Shown piece after piece: positions 1 through 7,638 of a stretch of DNA of 36,409 nt. Below the pieces are notes generated by a model. It searched no databases and had not been told where the DNA came from. It saw nothing but the letters and a program-made list of their open reading frames with translations. Source of the stretch: an uncultured Bacteroidales bacterium (lineage in GTDB: Bacteria; Bacteroidota; Bacteroidia; Bacteroidales; Tenuifilaceae). The translations under genes and the position numbers were made by a program. Position 1 is the stretch's first letter; every line of letters begins with the position of its first letter. The stretch spans positions 1 to 36,409 of the forward strand of contig CALGIR010000188.1 in NCBI GenBank assembly GCA_937915475.1, in the 5' to 3' direction.

Positions 1-239
1 TCATCGTTCATGCATAGCTGAGTATCGAAAGATAAACCACTTCTGTTAACAGAAGCGTACGCCAATGTGGTCATTCCTACTCCGCCTTTGGCCACGGATA
101 CGTGATAATCTTTAAGTTGCTGTGTTGGCCTATTGTGCTTAGCCATACCCTCAAATGCCGCAGAGCGGATAGTTCTGTTTCTTAGTTCAATTTTACCCAG
201 TTTCTTAGGGGTAAATATGATAGATTCTGAATTGTTCAT
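1..239 (-). CDS. NADH:flavin oxidoreductase, Old Yellow Enzyme family (N-terminal part, cut by window edge)
   Basis: Only the first 79 codons are present; the rest lies beyond the left edge. The start is ATG at 239. The visible protein has the usual entry into an FMN-binding OYE TIM barrel: a phase like FTPKKLGKIELRNRTIRSA, then EGMA, a PT..L..YH stretch and a GGVGMTT strand. OYE-family enzymes reduce activated C=C bonds (enones, 2,4-dienoyl-CoA, some Delta4-3-ketosteroids) with NAD(P)H through FMN. The catalytic His/Asn pair and any Fe-S or C-terminal FAD domain are outside the window, so the subtype is unknown. It is the last gene of a same-strand run and follows a 5-alpha-reductase-like gene by 58 bases. 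That makes a shared enone or steroid substrate plausible, but this is inference. The family call is fairly sure; the substrate is not. Confidence 0.8.
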   Translation of the reverse strand, partial: MNNSESIIFTPKKLGKIELRNRTIRSAAFEGMAKHNRPTQQLKDYHVSVAKGGVGMTTLAYASVNRSGLSFDTQLCMND

Positions 240-297
240 TGTATCGTTTACTTACTGTTTCACAAAATATCTACACTATATTTTTATCATTTTTGAT

Positions 298-1083
298 TTA
301 GTAGATAAATGGTATCATCCTTTTAAACTTCTTGTTTTCAAACTCTTCTGGAAATTTTTGCATATACGATTTTCGAATTGCATCTGCACGGGGTGCTAAG
401 TTTGCAAAGGTCCACAGTGCAAAAACCACCCCCGACCATGACCAAATAAGTATGGCAAATCCTACCCACTCTATAAATTCGCCAAAATAATTTGCAGATG
501 TAACATATTTAAACATTCCACCTTTTGGGAAATAATGCTTGGTATCGCCTGGTTTACGTAGGTTTCTGATTATATGGTCTGAGTGCATATTTATAATCAT
601 TCCCGCAAAAAAGAGTAGCGTACCTACTATAAACTGGGGCGAAAGCAACCATGCTGGGGTATAGTAATTTTTGGGCGATACGTAAAAAATCCATCCTCCC
701 TGCATAAAAGCATTTACAGTATTAAATATAGCACCCAATAGTATCACCGTAATGGGCATTCTGCTTTTTCCCTTTATCATAAAGGGGAATATTAAAGCCC
801 TTTGGAGGTAATGCAGCTGAAATAACAAGAAGAACACTATGTGTGGGATTAGGATTGCTCTTTCCGAACTGATACAAAGAAGTAGCATGAGTATAAAAAC
901 AGGGAGTTCCATTAGTACCCAACCCAGCTTGTTATTAAGCGAAAGTCCCCAATACTTAGTTCTAAATTGGCCATATCCTGCCTTTACAAAAAACAAGGCA
1001 ATAAATACAACTACTGCAATAATCGACATTGATATTAGCACAGTATTGTAATCTTCTTGTAAAACCTTAAGAATAAAATTCAT
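298..1083 (-). CDS. Steroid 5-alpha-reductase (SRD5A)-family membrane reductase
   Basis: This 261-residue integral membrane protein is close in length to human SRD5A1/2 (254-259 residues). Its C-terminal half carries the family's NADPH-binding signature almost unchanged: HSDHIIRNLRKPGDT, then GGMFKYVTSANYFGEFIEW, and it ends in a basic IPF-type tail. The two residues that bind the 3-keto-steroid in SRD5A2 (Glu57 and Tyr91) have apparent equivalents at E59 (MELP) and Y92 (HYLQR). Known family members reduce the Delta4 double bond of 3-ketosteroids, or related enoyl or polyprenol double bonds, with NADPH. Gut Bacteroidota homologues are known to make 5-alpha-reduced steroids and bile acids. Here the neighbour downstream is an OYE-family reductase. 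The family call is strong; whether the natural substrate is a steroid, sterol or hopanoid cannot be read from sequence. Confidence 0.88.
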   Translation of the reverse strand: MNFILKVLQEDYNTVLISMSIIAVVVFIALFFVKAGYGQFRTKYWGLSLNNKLGWVLMELPVFILMLLLCISSERAILIPHIVFFLLFQLHYLQRALIFPFMIKGKSRMPITVILLGAIFNTVNAFMQGGWIFYVSPKNYYTPAWLLSPQFIVGTLLFFAGMIINMHSDHIIRNLRKPGDTKHYFPKGGMFKYVTSANYFGEFIEWVGFAILIWSWSGVVFALWTFANLAPRADAIRKSYMQKFPEEFENKKFKRMIPFIY

Positions 1084-1141
1084 ACGTATAGTTATGGTTA
1101 TTTGGTAATCTATGCTTTAAAACCTTTGTGGTTTCATCAAG

Positions 1142-2086
1142 CTAATCTTCATGGTATTCAAAGCCGATATTATCCACATATAAAATATTGCCTACCTCGC
1201 CTACGTATGGTCCAAGTGAACCAGACGAGATGTATAGTATTAAATGGGTAGGATTTTCATCCGCTTCAGCCCAATCTACTTCGTTAATAGCAACTCTTTC
1301 TCCATTGGAATTATCTGTATGGAAGATGGAATTGAGTTTACATCTTTCGGTATATATTGAGCCATCTTTCGGTTGGCCGTAGTTAATTTTTAGCTTATAT
1401 CCTATAACCCAATCGGTAGATTTATCGATAAACATATCTGCCGTACCCACTCTTTTGGCATATATTTCACCGTCCTTTTCCCATCTTTTTTGTAGGATTA
1501 CAATTACCTGAGCCCAATCCGTGCCTTTTAAGGTCTTGGCCCTGAATCCACTTGCTTTGGTTACTGTACCTGAATTTTGAATGATTGATTTATAGTCAAA
1601 GTAAAGGTAATCTGGTTTTGAAGTGAACGGCATACACATATCGATTTTAGAATAGGGGTCATCCATACTCGTTACTGGCTCATCAATTTTGCCAGTGTAT
1701 ATTGCTCCAGCGGCAACAACATTTAAATTTACTCCCATTGCCCTAAAGGTCATCATTGATGTTTCAATTGCTGCACATCTACCACTTGGCCCTGGTACGG
1801 GCAAAACATTTACATTGGCTTTTGTTACACCAGCTACTTTGGAGTATACATTGGAACTAGCCCATGGAGTATCGACCTTAAGATTTCCTTTCTCTCTGGT
1901 TACGCCATTGGGAGCAATATAAAAAACGCTGATACTATCACCGCCTACAATATTGGATTCTTTAATAACTCTTGTGTACCAATTCTCAAAATCTGCAAAT
2001 TGCAATTCTTCTTTTCTAATGCTCTGTGATTGAAGTATAGAACCACACACCAACAACATTACTGTTGTTAAAACATATCTCTTCAT
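1142..2086 (-). CDS. Secreted PCMD-domain protein (putative carbohydrate metabolism domain)
   Basis: The 314-residue protein starts with a Sec signal peptide (basic MKRY, hydrophobic stretch, then about residue 20 SQS). The rest is a beta-rich domain typical of the Bacteroidota PCMD family: an early FADFENWY strand, a PDYLYFDYK strand near the middle, and a C-terminal DENPTHLILYISSGSLGPYVGEVG segment ending in a VDNIGFEY strand. PCMD proteins are usually exported or surface-associated and are found near glycan-use genes, but their molecular function is not established. No glycan-use genes are visible here. It lies 58 bases upstream of the 5-alpha-reductase-like gene on the same strand, so co-transcription is possible. 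There is no lipobox cysteine after the signal peptide, so it is probably periplasmic or secreted rather than a lipoprotein. Confidence 0.7.
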   Translation of the reverse strand: MKRYVLTTVMLLVCGSILQSQSIRKEELQFADFENWYTRVIKESNIVGGDSISVFYIAPNGVTREKGNLKVDTPWASSNVYSKVAGVTKANVNVLPVPGPSGRCAAIETSMMTFRAMGVNLNVVAAGAIYTGKIDEPVTSMDDPYSKIDMCMPFTSKPDYLYFDYKSIIQNSGTVTKASGFRAKTLKGTDWAQVIVILQKRWEKDGEIYAKRVGTADMFIDKSTDWVIGYKLKINYGQPKDGSIYTERCKLNSIFHTDNSNGERVAINEVDWAEADENPTHLILYISSGSLGPYVGEVGNILYVDNIGFEYHED

Positions 2087-2348
2087 TCTACAATACTTAT
2101 TGATTTACAAAGTAACCCAAAAAACGAACAAAGAAAAATGTCTTGTCCTAAAAATTCCACTGAAGGTTAAACAACATGTTTGTTGATGTTTTGATGGTTG
2201 TGCTAGGCTATAAGGTAAGTTTAAATTGGTTGCTATTTCATAATAGGGTTTTCTTGGCCTAAAAACAGTCTCTAGTTTAGACCAACAAAAAAGCCCTTTG
2301 GTATTAGTATTTTACTATGGGTTTGGTATTTGGTTTCTTTGTAGTTAT

Positions 2349-3752
2349 CTATTTCCCGATACAAAACTTACTAAAAATCGACCCAAGAATTTCGTCAGTT
2401 GTTATCTCACCGGTAATCTCACCAATATAGTGAAGGACCTGCCTGATATCCATGGCCAGCAAATCGGTAGGGATTTGTTTGTCGAGGGCATTGAGCGCCC
2501 TTTCAAGGTTTTCCTTAGCGTTGTAAAGCGAGTCGAAATGGCGCGCATTTGTAACAATAACAGCATCGCTGTTGCTTAGAACAGGCTCAAAGCTTGCTGC
2601 AAGCATATCTAGTAGTTGTGGAATTTTTGTGCTATGCTTGGCAGATAAGCGGAGCATCTCAATTTCCGAGAATTGCTTGGAAATGCTTTGCTCCATTATT
2701 TTAAGGGCAGCTTCATCAGCCATATCCGTTTTATTAATCAGGACAATAATTTGCTGATTGTTTGAGGTTGAATCAATAACATTCTGAATTTGATGTGTGG
2801 CCTTTTCGGGTTGGTCGTTTGCGTCAACCATCATAAGCACCACTTGGGCTTTCGATATTTTTTGGTAAGCCCTTTCAATACCAATACTCTCAATAACATC
2901 GGTGGTGTGCCTAAGTCCAGCCGTATCAATAAACCTGAAGTTAATTCCCTTAATGGTAATGGTATCCTCAATGGCGTCGCGGGTGGTACCAGCAATCTCA
3001 GAAACAATGGCTTTTTCCTCGTTCAGTATTTTGTTGAGCAGTGTCGATTTCCCAACGTTTGGTTTACCAACAATGGCAACGGGCACGCCTTGCTTAATTA
3101 CGTTTCCGTATTTAAACGATTCTAAAAGTTTTGTAGTTTGATGTAGCATATCGCTGATAAGCTCCCTTAGCTGGGTGCGGTCTGCAAATTCAACTTCTTC
3201 TTCGCTAAAATCGAGCTCAAGCTCAATCATCGAGATGAAGTGTAGCAGCTTTTCGCGCAGCGTTTTAAGCTCATTGGAAAATCCACCCCTCATCTGGTCT
3301 ATGGCAACGCGTCTGGAAGCTTCGCTACTTGATGCAATTAAATCGGCCACTCCTTCGGCTTGTGACAGGTCCATCTTGCCATTTAAAAATGCCCTAAGCG
3401 TAAATTCTCCCGCCTGGGCGGGAACGGCACCATTCCTTATTAGTAGTTCAAGAATTTCTTGCTGGATAATAGTAGAGCCGTGACACGATATTTCAACAAT
3501 ATCCTCGCCAGTGTAGGAGTGGGGCGCTTTAAAAAGACTAACCAGAACCTCATCAACAATCCTATCATTGTCGAGTAAACTTCCAAAATGGATGGTGTAT
3601 GGATTTTGTTGGCTTAGAACAAGCCCTTTTTTCTTGGGTCTAAAAACTTTTTCACATATGGATATGGCCTTATTTCCGCTTAACCTAATTACTGCAATAG
3701 CACCAACACCCGCAGGGGTTGCAATGGCAGCTATGGTTGTATCCTTAATCAT
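2349..3752 (-). CDS. mnmE: tRNA-5-carboxymethylaminomethyl-2-thiouridine(34) GTPase MnmE
   Basis: The 467-residue length is normal for MnmE. An N-terminal tetrahydrofolate-binding domain opens with DTTIAAIATPAGVGAIAVIR. A helical domain follows, with the G domain inserted in it. GTPase motifs are clear: G1 GKPNVGKST at about 229-237, G3 DTAGLR, G4 NKTD and G5 SAK. The protein ends in the family C-terminal motif CIGK. MnmE works with MnmG (not in the window) to add the carboxymethylaminomethyl/aminomethyl group at C5 of wobble uridine 34 of tRNAs such as tRNA-Lys(UUU), tRNA-Glu and tRNA-Gln. Two tRNA-Lys(TTT) genes lie elsewhere in this window, and selD at the right edge could feed the 2-seleno modification of the same base. 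A guanine deaminase-like gene lies 44 bases upstream on the same strand. Confidence 0.96.
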   Translation of the reverse strand: MIKDTTIAAIATPAGVGAIAVIRLSGNKAISICEKVFRPKKKGLVLSQQNPYTIHFGSLLDNDRIVDEVLVSLFKAPHSYTGEDIVEISCHGSTIIQQEILELLIRNGAVPAQAGEFTLRAFLNGKMDLSQAEGVADLIASSSEASRRVAIDQMRGGFSNELKTLREKLLHFISMIELELDFSEEEVEFADRTQLRELISDMLHQTTKLLESFKYGNVIKQGVPVAIVGKPNVGKSTLLNKILNEEKAIVSEIAGTTRDAIEDTITIKGINFRFIDTAGLRHTTDVIESIGIERAYQKISKAQVVLMMVDANDQPEKATHQIQNVIDSTSNNQQIIVLINKTDMADEAALKIMEQSISKQFSEIEMLRLSAKHSTKIPQLLDMLAASFEPVLSNSDAVIVTNARHFDSLYNAKENLERALNALDKQIPTDLLAMDIRQVLHYIGEITGEITTDEILGSIFSKFCIGK

Positions 3753-3796
3753 CGGTATAATGTGTATGTCTATGGTTGGTTGTGCATTGAAAATAA

Positions 3797-4279
3797 TTAG
3801 TACTCAGTTTTATCCTCAAGTTCCTCCCATTTTCTAAAACCCTCAATTGCTTCATCGCGTAGTAGTTGGGTAGTCGTAATTGTTCTTTTTTCAATGGGAA
3901 GCTTAATCTCATCGTAAATAAACGAATCGTCAAAACCAATTTTCTTAGCATCGTCTTTGGTGTTTCCATAAAAAACCCTATCAATTCGTGCCCAGTAAAT
4001 TGCTGAAAGACACATGGGGCAGGGCTCGCAAGATGTATAAATTGCACATCCACTTAAATCGAAATTATTGAGTTTTGTTGCAGCCTCGCGAATGGCTACA
4101 ATTTCAGCATGAGCGGTTGGGTCAATACTTGATGTAACCCTATTGGTACCTCTGGCAATAATTGCATTGTCTTTCACTATAACGGCACCAAATGGTCCTC
4201 CGTTATTACCAATGTTCTCAACAGAAAGCCTAATGGCTTCTCGCATAAATTCGTTGTCGTGGTTCTTCATAATTTTCAA
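3797..4279 (-). CDS. Guanine deaminase-type nucleoside/base deaminase (CDA fold)
   Basis: This 160-residue zinc deaminase has the two hallmark motifs: HAE at 57-59 (zinc ligand plus catalytic glutamate) and CEPCPMC at 84-90 (zinc ligands C87 and C90). Sequence around these (DPTAHAEI, YTSCEPCPMCLSAIYWAR) and the C-terminal GFDDSFIYDEI stretch resemble the small bacterial guanine deaminase GuaD rather than TadA, which edits tRNA-Arg A34. It would convert guanine to xanthine in purine salvage or catabolism. The start chosen is the first ATG (4279); an internal ATG three codons on (MKNHD) is also possible. It precedes mnmE with a 44-base gap, so they may share a transcript. TadA-like or other deaminase activity is the main alternative. 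Confidence 0.82.
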   Translation of the reverse strand: MKIMKNHDNEFMREAIRLSVENIGNNGGPFGAVIVKDNAIIARGTNRVTSSIDPTAHAEIVAIREAATKLNNFDLSGCAIYTSCEPCPMCLSAIYWARIDRVFYGNTKDDAKKIGFDDSFIYDEIKLPIEKRTITTTQLLRDEAIEGFRKWEELEDKTEY

Positions 4280-4549
4280 TTAAAATAGGTCTGCTAAAAA
4301 TCGGAATAAAAAGCAATACTTCAAATCTAATCCGTCAAAAGATATCAATTAAATAAACCTTAAGCGGTTTATGTGTCAAGCAATTAGGGGCTGTATAGAT
4401 AGCCCTGTGACAATATTAATCCATAGCATGCAATGATGTGAGTCTACACCTTTTTTGAGATTTGGTTGCAGACTATTTTCTCTGACAGCTATTTTAATCC
4501 TAAAGAGTTTGCAATCACTCGATGATAATGTAGTGAAAAACAACAGTAT

Positions 4550-5128
4550 TTAGTTGGCTTCTTTTGCAAACTTTTTTGCATTAATTTCAACTTTTAGGAT
4601 AAAAAAGTAGTTCTCATCATCAAGTTGAAGGAATTGGTAATTGAGCGTTTCTCCAGTTTTTCGGGCTATATCAATTAACCCTAATCCTGCACCCCCTTTA
4701 TCTGATAATTTGCCCTCTTTTATCTGCTTTTTATACATCTCCTTAAGTTCTTCCTTCGAGGCGTTATTCACTGTAATAAGGTTGTTCTCAAGGGCGTCTT
4801 TATGCTTTTTGGCTACTACGTTTGATGTTATAATGTAGTAGGTTTCATCCTTTTTACCAATGATAAACAATCCACTGCCAATATCTCGTTCCCTGACCTC
4901 GTCGGAGTGCTTATTCATGTTTTGCAATGTTTCAACCATTACATGGTATACCTTGCGCTGAACCGATCTTTCTTCGCTCTGCTTCTCCATATCGGATTCG
5001 GCCATTGAAGTGAACATCTTGGTGATTTGGTGGCTAAACTCTCCAAGGTAAACAAGGGAAAATCCATTCTCCATCATTTCATCATAGATGTTTGATACGG
5101 ATTTTATGAAATTGAAAGTTATGTTCAT
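4550..5128 (-). CDS. SiaB-family protein kinase (GHKL ATPase fold, DUF6272)
   Basis: This 192-residue cytosolic protein has the features of SiaB-type kinases. A short N-terminal region is followed by an N-box-like ETLQNMNKHS at about 66-75 and a glycine-rich ATP lid KGGAGLGL at about 144-151. There are no membrane segments or sensor domain. In Pseudomonas aeruginosa, SiaB phosphorylates SiaC on Thr68. The SiaA PP2C phosphatase reverses this, and unphosphorylated SiaC activates the diguanylate cyclase SiaD. Three SiaC (DUF1987) paralogues are encoded about 12 kb away at 17165-18396, and they are the natural candidate substrates. No SiaA or SiaD is visible in the window. The gene stands alone: about 270 bases separate it from guaD, and a strong terminator of the upstream peptidase gene precedes it. 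The family call is good; the partnership is inferred. Confidence 0.85.
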   Translation of the reverse strand: MNITFNFIKSVSNIYDEMMENGFSLVYLGEFSHQITKMFTSMAESDMEKQSEERSVQRKVYHVMVETLQNMNKHSDEVRERDIGSGLFIIGKKDETYYIITSNVVAKKHKDALENNLITVNNASKEELKEMYKKQIKEGKLSDKGGAGLGLIDIARKTGETLNYQFLQLDDENYFFILKVEINAKKFAKEAN

Positions 5129-5188
5129 TGTATACTGTTTTGTTGCCTATAAAAATAGTAAAATGATTGATGATGGTTATACTAAAAA

Positions 5189-5220
5189 GTTCAAAAGGCT
5201 GGATAACCAGCCTTTTGAAC
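5189..5220 (-). terminator. Strong intrinsic terminator of the M49-like peptidase gene
   Basis: A perfect 14-bp stem (5189-5202 with 5207-5220) closes on a 4-base ATAA loop. Read on the minus strand it is followed by five T residues. It sits 15 bases after the peptidase stop codon and before siaB. Confidence 0.85.
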
Positions 5221-5235
5221 TAAATGACTTTGGCT

Positions 5236-6864
5236 CTATAGGTTTAGCATTTCCAATCCTTGCTTAAACACTATATCAATAGGGATGTTCGATTTGTTTA
5301 TTCTATCTAAATCAGCCTGTAATTCATCCTTAATATACCCCATCTCCTTAAGCATCTTCTTTGCCTCTTGGTAGTTGCCATCACCTTGCATAACTAGGTT
5401 TTTTTCAGCTAGCGAGTGCATTGCTTCGGTCATCTTATTAAAATTAACCGTGTAGGTTCCAGTTTCTGGGTTGCGGGTAAAAGCCCCTTTCTCTTGGAAA
5501 TAGTAGAAACGCACCATATTAGCTTTCCCGTGTGCTGATGCAGCGCCAAATCGAACAGAGCGGAATATACCGGTCATGAAGGTAACATAGTTGTCCATTA
5601 AATCTTTTTCCCCAAGTTCCCCCATCTCGGCAAGTTTTGTAACCATAAATAGACCGAGGATATCGGCTTTGTTCTCTTCAATTGGGCTGTAGGCTTCCTT
5701 TAACGCTTGTCTTACCGTTCCGCTATTATTGATGGTGTTTTTAATGCCTAAACCGTGGGCTACCTCATGAAACATGGTATTCTCAAAAAACGCTTCAAAT
5801 TTCACGTGTTTGCGTTGCTCTTCGGCAATAACAACCTTACTAATTGGTACAACTATCTTATCGAATTTGTATTGCATCGAGTTCTTTAGCTGTAATTTTC
5901 TACTACCTTTCTCTACGTGTACAATGGGGTCGTTCGGTAGGTTAATAGCTATGGTTTTACTTCCAGCGTTGCAATCACCGGCATAGTATATAGCATCATA
6001 AACCCCCAAATCGCTATCGCTACCTGGCACTTCTGCTTTGTACTGTTTGGCTACGGGTAAACTCTCTTGTAGTTCTGGAAGCAAAGCTGCAAAATGCGAT
6101 AGGCGTTGACTCCATTCAATGTCTTTAACCAGGATAAATGCTTCATGCGCTGTTTTATAGTTAAACAGCATATCCTCATAGTTTTCAGTTGGGCCAACAA
6201 TAAAATCGATATTATTGGTTTTCATGTCCATCCATGCCATATCGCTTGCAAGGTAATCGTCTGTTAGCAATGCTTCAGCCTTTAAGTTTAGATAGTTTTT
6301 AAGGCCCTCGTCTTCGGCAAGTTCAGCTGCTTTGCGAATTAGTTCAGCTAATTTATTATGCTGTTCCTTGTAAACTTCGCTGTATGGAATTGAAACCAAT
6401 GATCCATCGGCACTACGACGAATAACAGAGTAAAGGCTAGTCTTGTTGTCGGATTCAAAAGCATCAAACTCTTCTCTGGTCATATCGGTGGGATAGAAGT
6501 TAGCTCCAAGGGGTTTCTTTCCATAACCATCAATAAAGGGCTTGTTGTCCTTTAACCTTTCCCAGGGTCCATAATTAATCTTAGCAAATGCTAAAGTGGC
6601 ATCATCCTCAATTTCCGAAAGGAATTCTTCCTTATCACCATAGGCCTGAGACCAAAATATACCGTCTATTATCTGAGCGGCTTCAAATAGGAGAGGAAGC
6701 ATTTGCTTCTCCTTTTCGCTGAGGTGACTTACGTCTGTGGTAAGTTCAACTTCAACAAAAGCATCAACCTTTGATTGTATCTCTTTGCTCATATCTGTTT
6801 TGGGATTACAAGCAGATAGCATTACCAGTATGACTGCTGTAGCAATTAATAATAATTTTCTCAT
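5236..6864 (-). CDS. M49-family-like (dipeptidyl-peptidase III type) zinc metallopeptidase lipoprotein
   Basis: The 542-residue protein begins with a lipoprotein signal peptide ending in lipobox LSAC (Cys19), so it should be anchored in the cell envelope. The zinc site is HEVAH at 366-370, followed by the second motif EENKAD at 396-401, which matches the EEcrAe motif of family M49. Classical DPP III has a six-residue HEXXGH motif. This protein has the five-residue HEXXH form, also known from Caldithrix abyssi DPP III and plant Nudix-fused homologues. The family removes dipeptides from peptide N-termini. At 542 residues it is shorter than the about 700-residue eukaryotic enzymes. The upstream gene (6918-7619) is on the same strand 53 bases away. 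The zinc hydrolase call is firm; the true substrate is not known. Confidence 0.82.
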   Translation of the reverse strand: MRKLLLIATAVILVMLSACNPKTDMSKEIQSKVDAFVEVELTTDVSHLSEKEKQMLPLLFEAAQIIDGIFWSQAYGDKEEFLSEIEDDATLAFAKINYGPWERLKDNKPFIDGYGKKPLGANFYPTDMTREEFDAFESDNKTSLYSVIRRSADGSLVSIPYSEVYKEQHNKLAELIRKAAELAEDEGLKNYLNLKAEALLTDDYLASDMAWMDMKTNNIDFIVGPTENYEDMLFNYKTAHEAFILVKDIEWSQRLSHFAALLPELQESLPVAKQYKAEVPGSDSDLGVYDAIYYAGDCNAGSKTIAINLPNDPIVHVEKGSRKLQLKNSMQYKFDKIVVPISKVVIAEEQRKHVKFEAFFENTMFHEVAHGLGIKNTINNSGTVRQALKEAYSPIEENKADILGLFMVTKLAEMGELGEKDLMDNYVTFMTGIFRSVRFGAASAHGKANMVRFYYFQEKGAFTRNPETGTYTVNFNKMTEAMHSLAEKNLVMQGDGNYQEAKKMLKEMGYIKDELQADLDRINKSNIPIDIVFKQGLEMLNL

Positions 6865-6917
6865 AATTTATATTGATTAGATTTACGTTATTATGGGTTA
6901 ACAGTTGATTTGCTTTT

Positions 6918-7619
6918 TTACTTCTCCTCTAAAACATCATCGGAGTTAAACTTAAAACCAAGTCGCTTGCCTGTTTGCAGTTTTGCGTTGTCTATCTTAC
7001 TGTTCATTTGAGCAACCGAGGCAATCTTAACCAAATCATACGGTGGAACTAGTAGGTCAAAATCAAGCGTATAGAGCATAGCCGACTCGATAATCTTTTT
7101 TATCGATTCCTTATCTAAAATTGCCTGACCAAAATTGTTGTAGAGGAAACCCATTTGACGCTTACCCTCAACAAAGTAATGGTTTTCTCTATTGATAAAT
7201 ATTCTGCCCACAAGGTAGCCTAAATCATCAATTCTATTGTACTTAAATGAGTCAGTAAGAAAGTTATAGATGTTAATAGTGCCGCAGTATGCGTTTAACC
7301 TATTTTCCTGAACATAGGGTAGTTTCCATATGTTATGGTCTCTATCGAATTTAAAAACGTTAGAGTGCATACTGAATACTAGGATATCTCCAGCTATACG
7401 AATTTCAGCGTCGAATTTACCTCTATCCCTATATTCAAGCCTGATTCTTTTTTCGGTATTCTTAATGCTCGCGTTTAAGTCATTTGCAAGATTATGAAGT
7501 ACGCTCTTAATGGTGGTAAAGGTTTCGATGGTATTGTCATAAACCATTTGTTTCATTACCGATTTCTCAATAAGCGTGTCAACTATCAACTCCTGTGGTT
7601 CTTTTTTTTGATTATCCAT
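6918..7619 (-). CDS. Conserved hypothetical protein
   Basis: I do not recognise this 233-residue protein beyond a resemblance to uncharacterised Bacteroidota proteins. It has no signal peptide or membrane segment, so it should be cytosolic. The N-terminal about 60 residues look helical and charged. The middle alternates short hydrophobic strands with charged turns, for example IRLEYRDRGKFDAEIRIAGD then LVFSMHSNVFKF. A conserved-looking HYFVEGKRQMGFLYNNFGQ stretch occurs near residue 150. The tail ends in acidic DDVLEEK. It begins 19 bases after the proS stop codon and ends 53 bases before the peptidase gene, all on one strand. Co-transcription with proS is therefore likely, but gives no functional clue. 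Confidence 0.75.
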   Translation of the reverse strand: MDNQKKEPQELIVDTLIEKSVMKQMVYDNTIETFTTIKSVLHNLANDLNASIKNTEKRIRLEYRDRGKFDAEIRIAGDILVFSMHSNVFKFDRDHNIWKLPYVQENRLNAYCGTINIYNFLTDSFKYNRIDDLGYLVGRIFINRENHYFVEGKRQMGFLYNNFGQAILDKESIKKIIESAMLYTLDFDLLVPPYDLVKIASVAQMNSKIDNAKLQTGKRLGFKFNSDDVLEEK

Positions 7620-7638
7620 TGCTTAATGGTTTAATGTA

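Noticed and set aside
3745..4053. A 102-codon open frame on the minus strand overlapping guaD
   Set aside because: It is a different-frame shadow of the clearly conserved deaminase and has no protein-like features.
4280..4549. Small hairpins (for example AAACC/GGTTT near 4357-4372 and GGGCT/AGCCC near 4389-4406) as a riboswitch or RNA gene
   Set aside because: The stems are five to six bases, have no recognisable conserved core and are expected by chance in AT-rich spacer.
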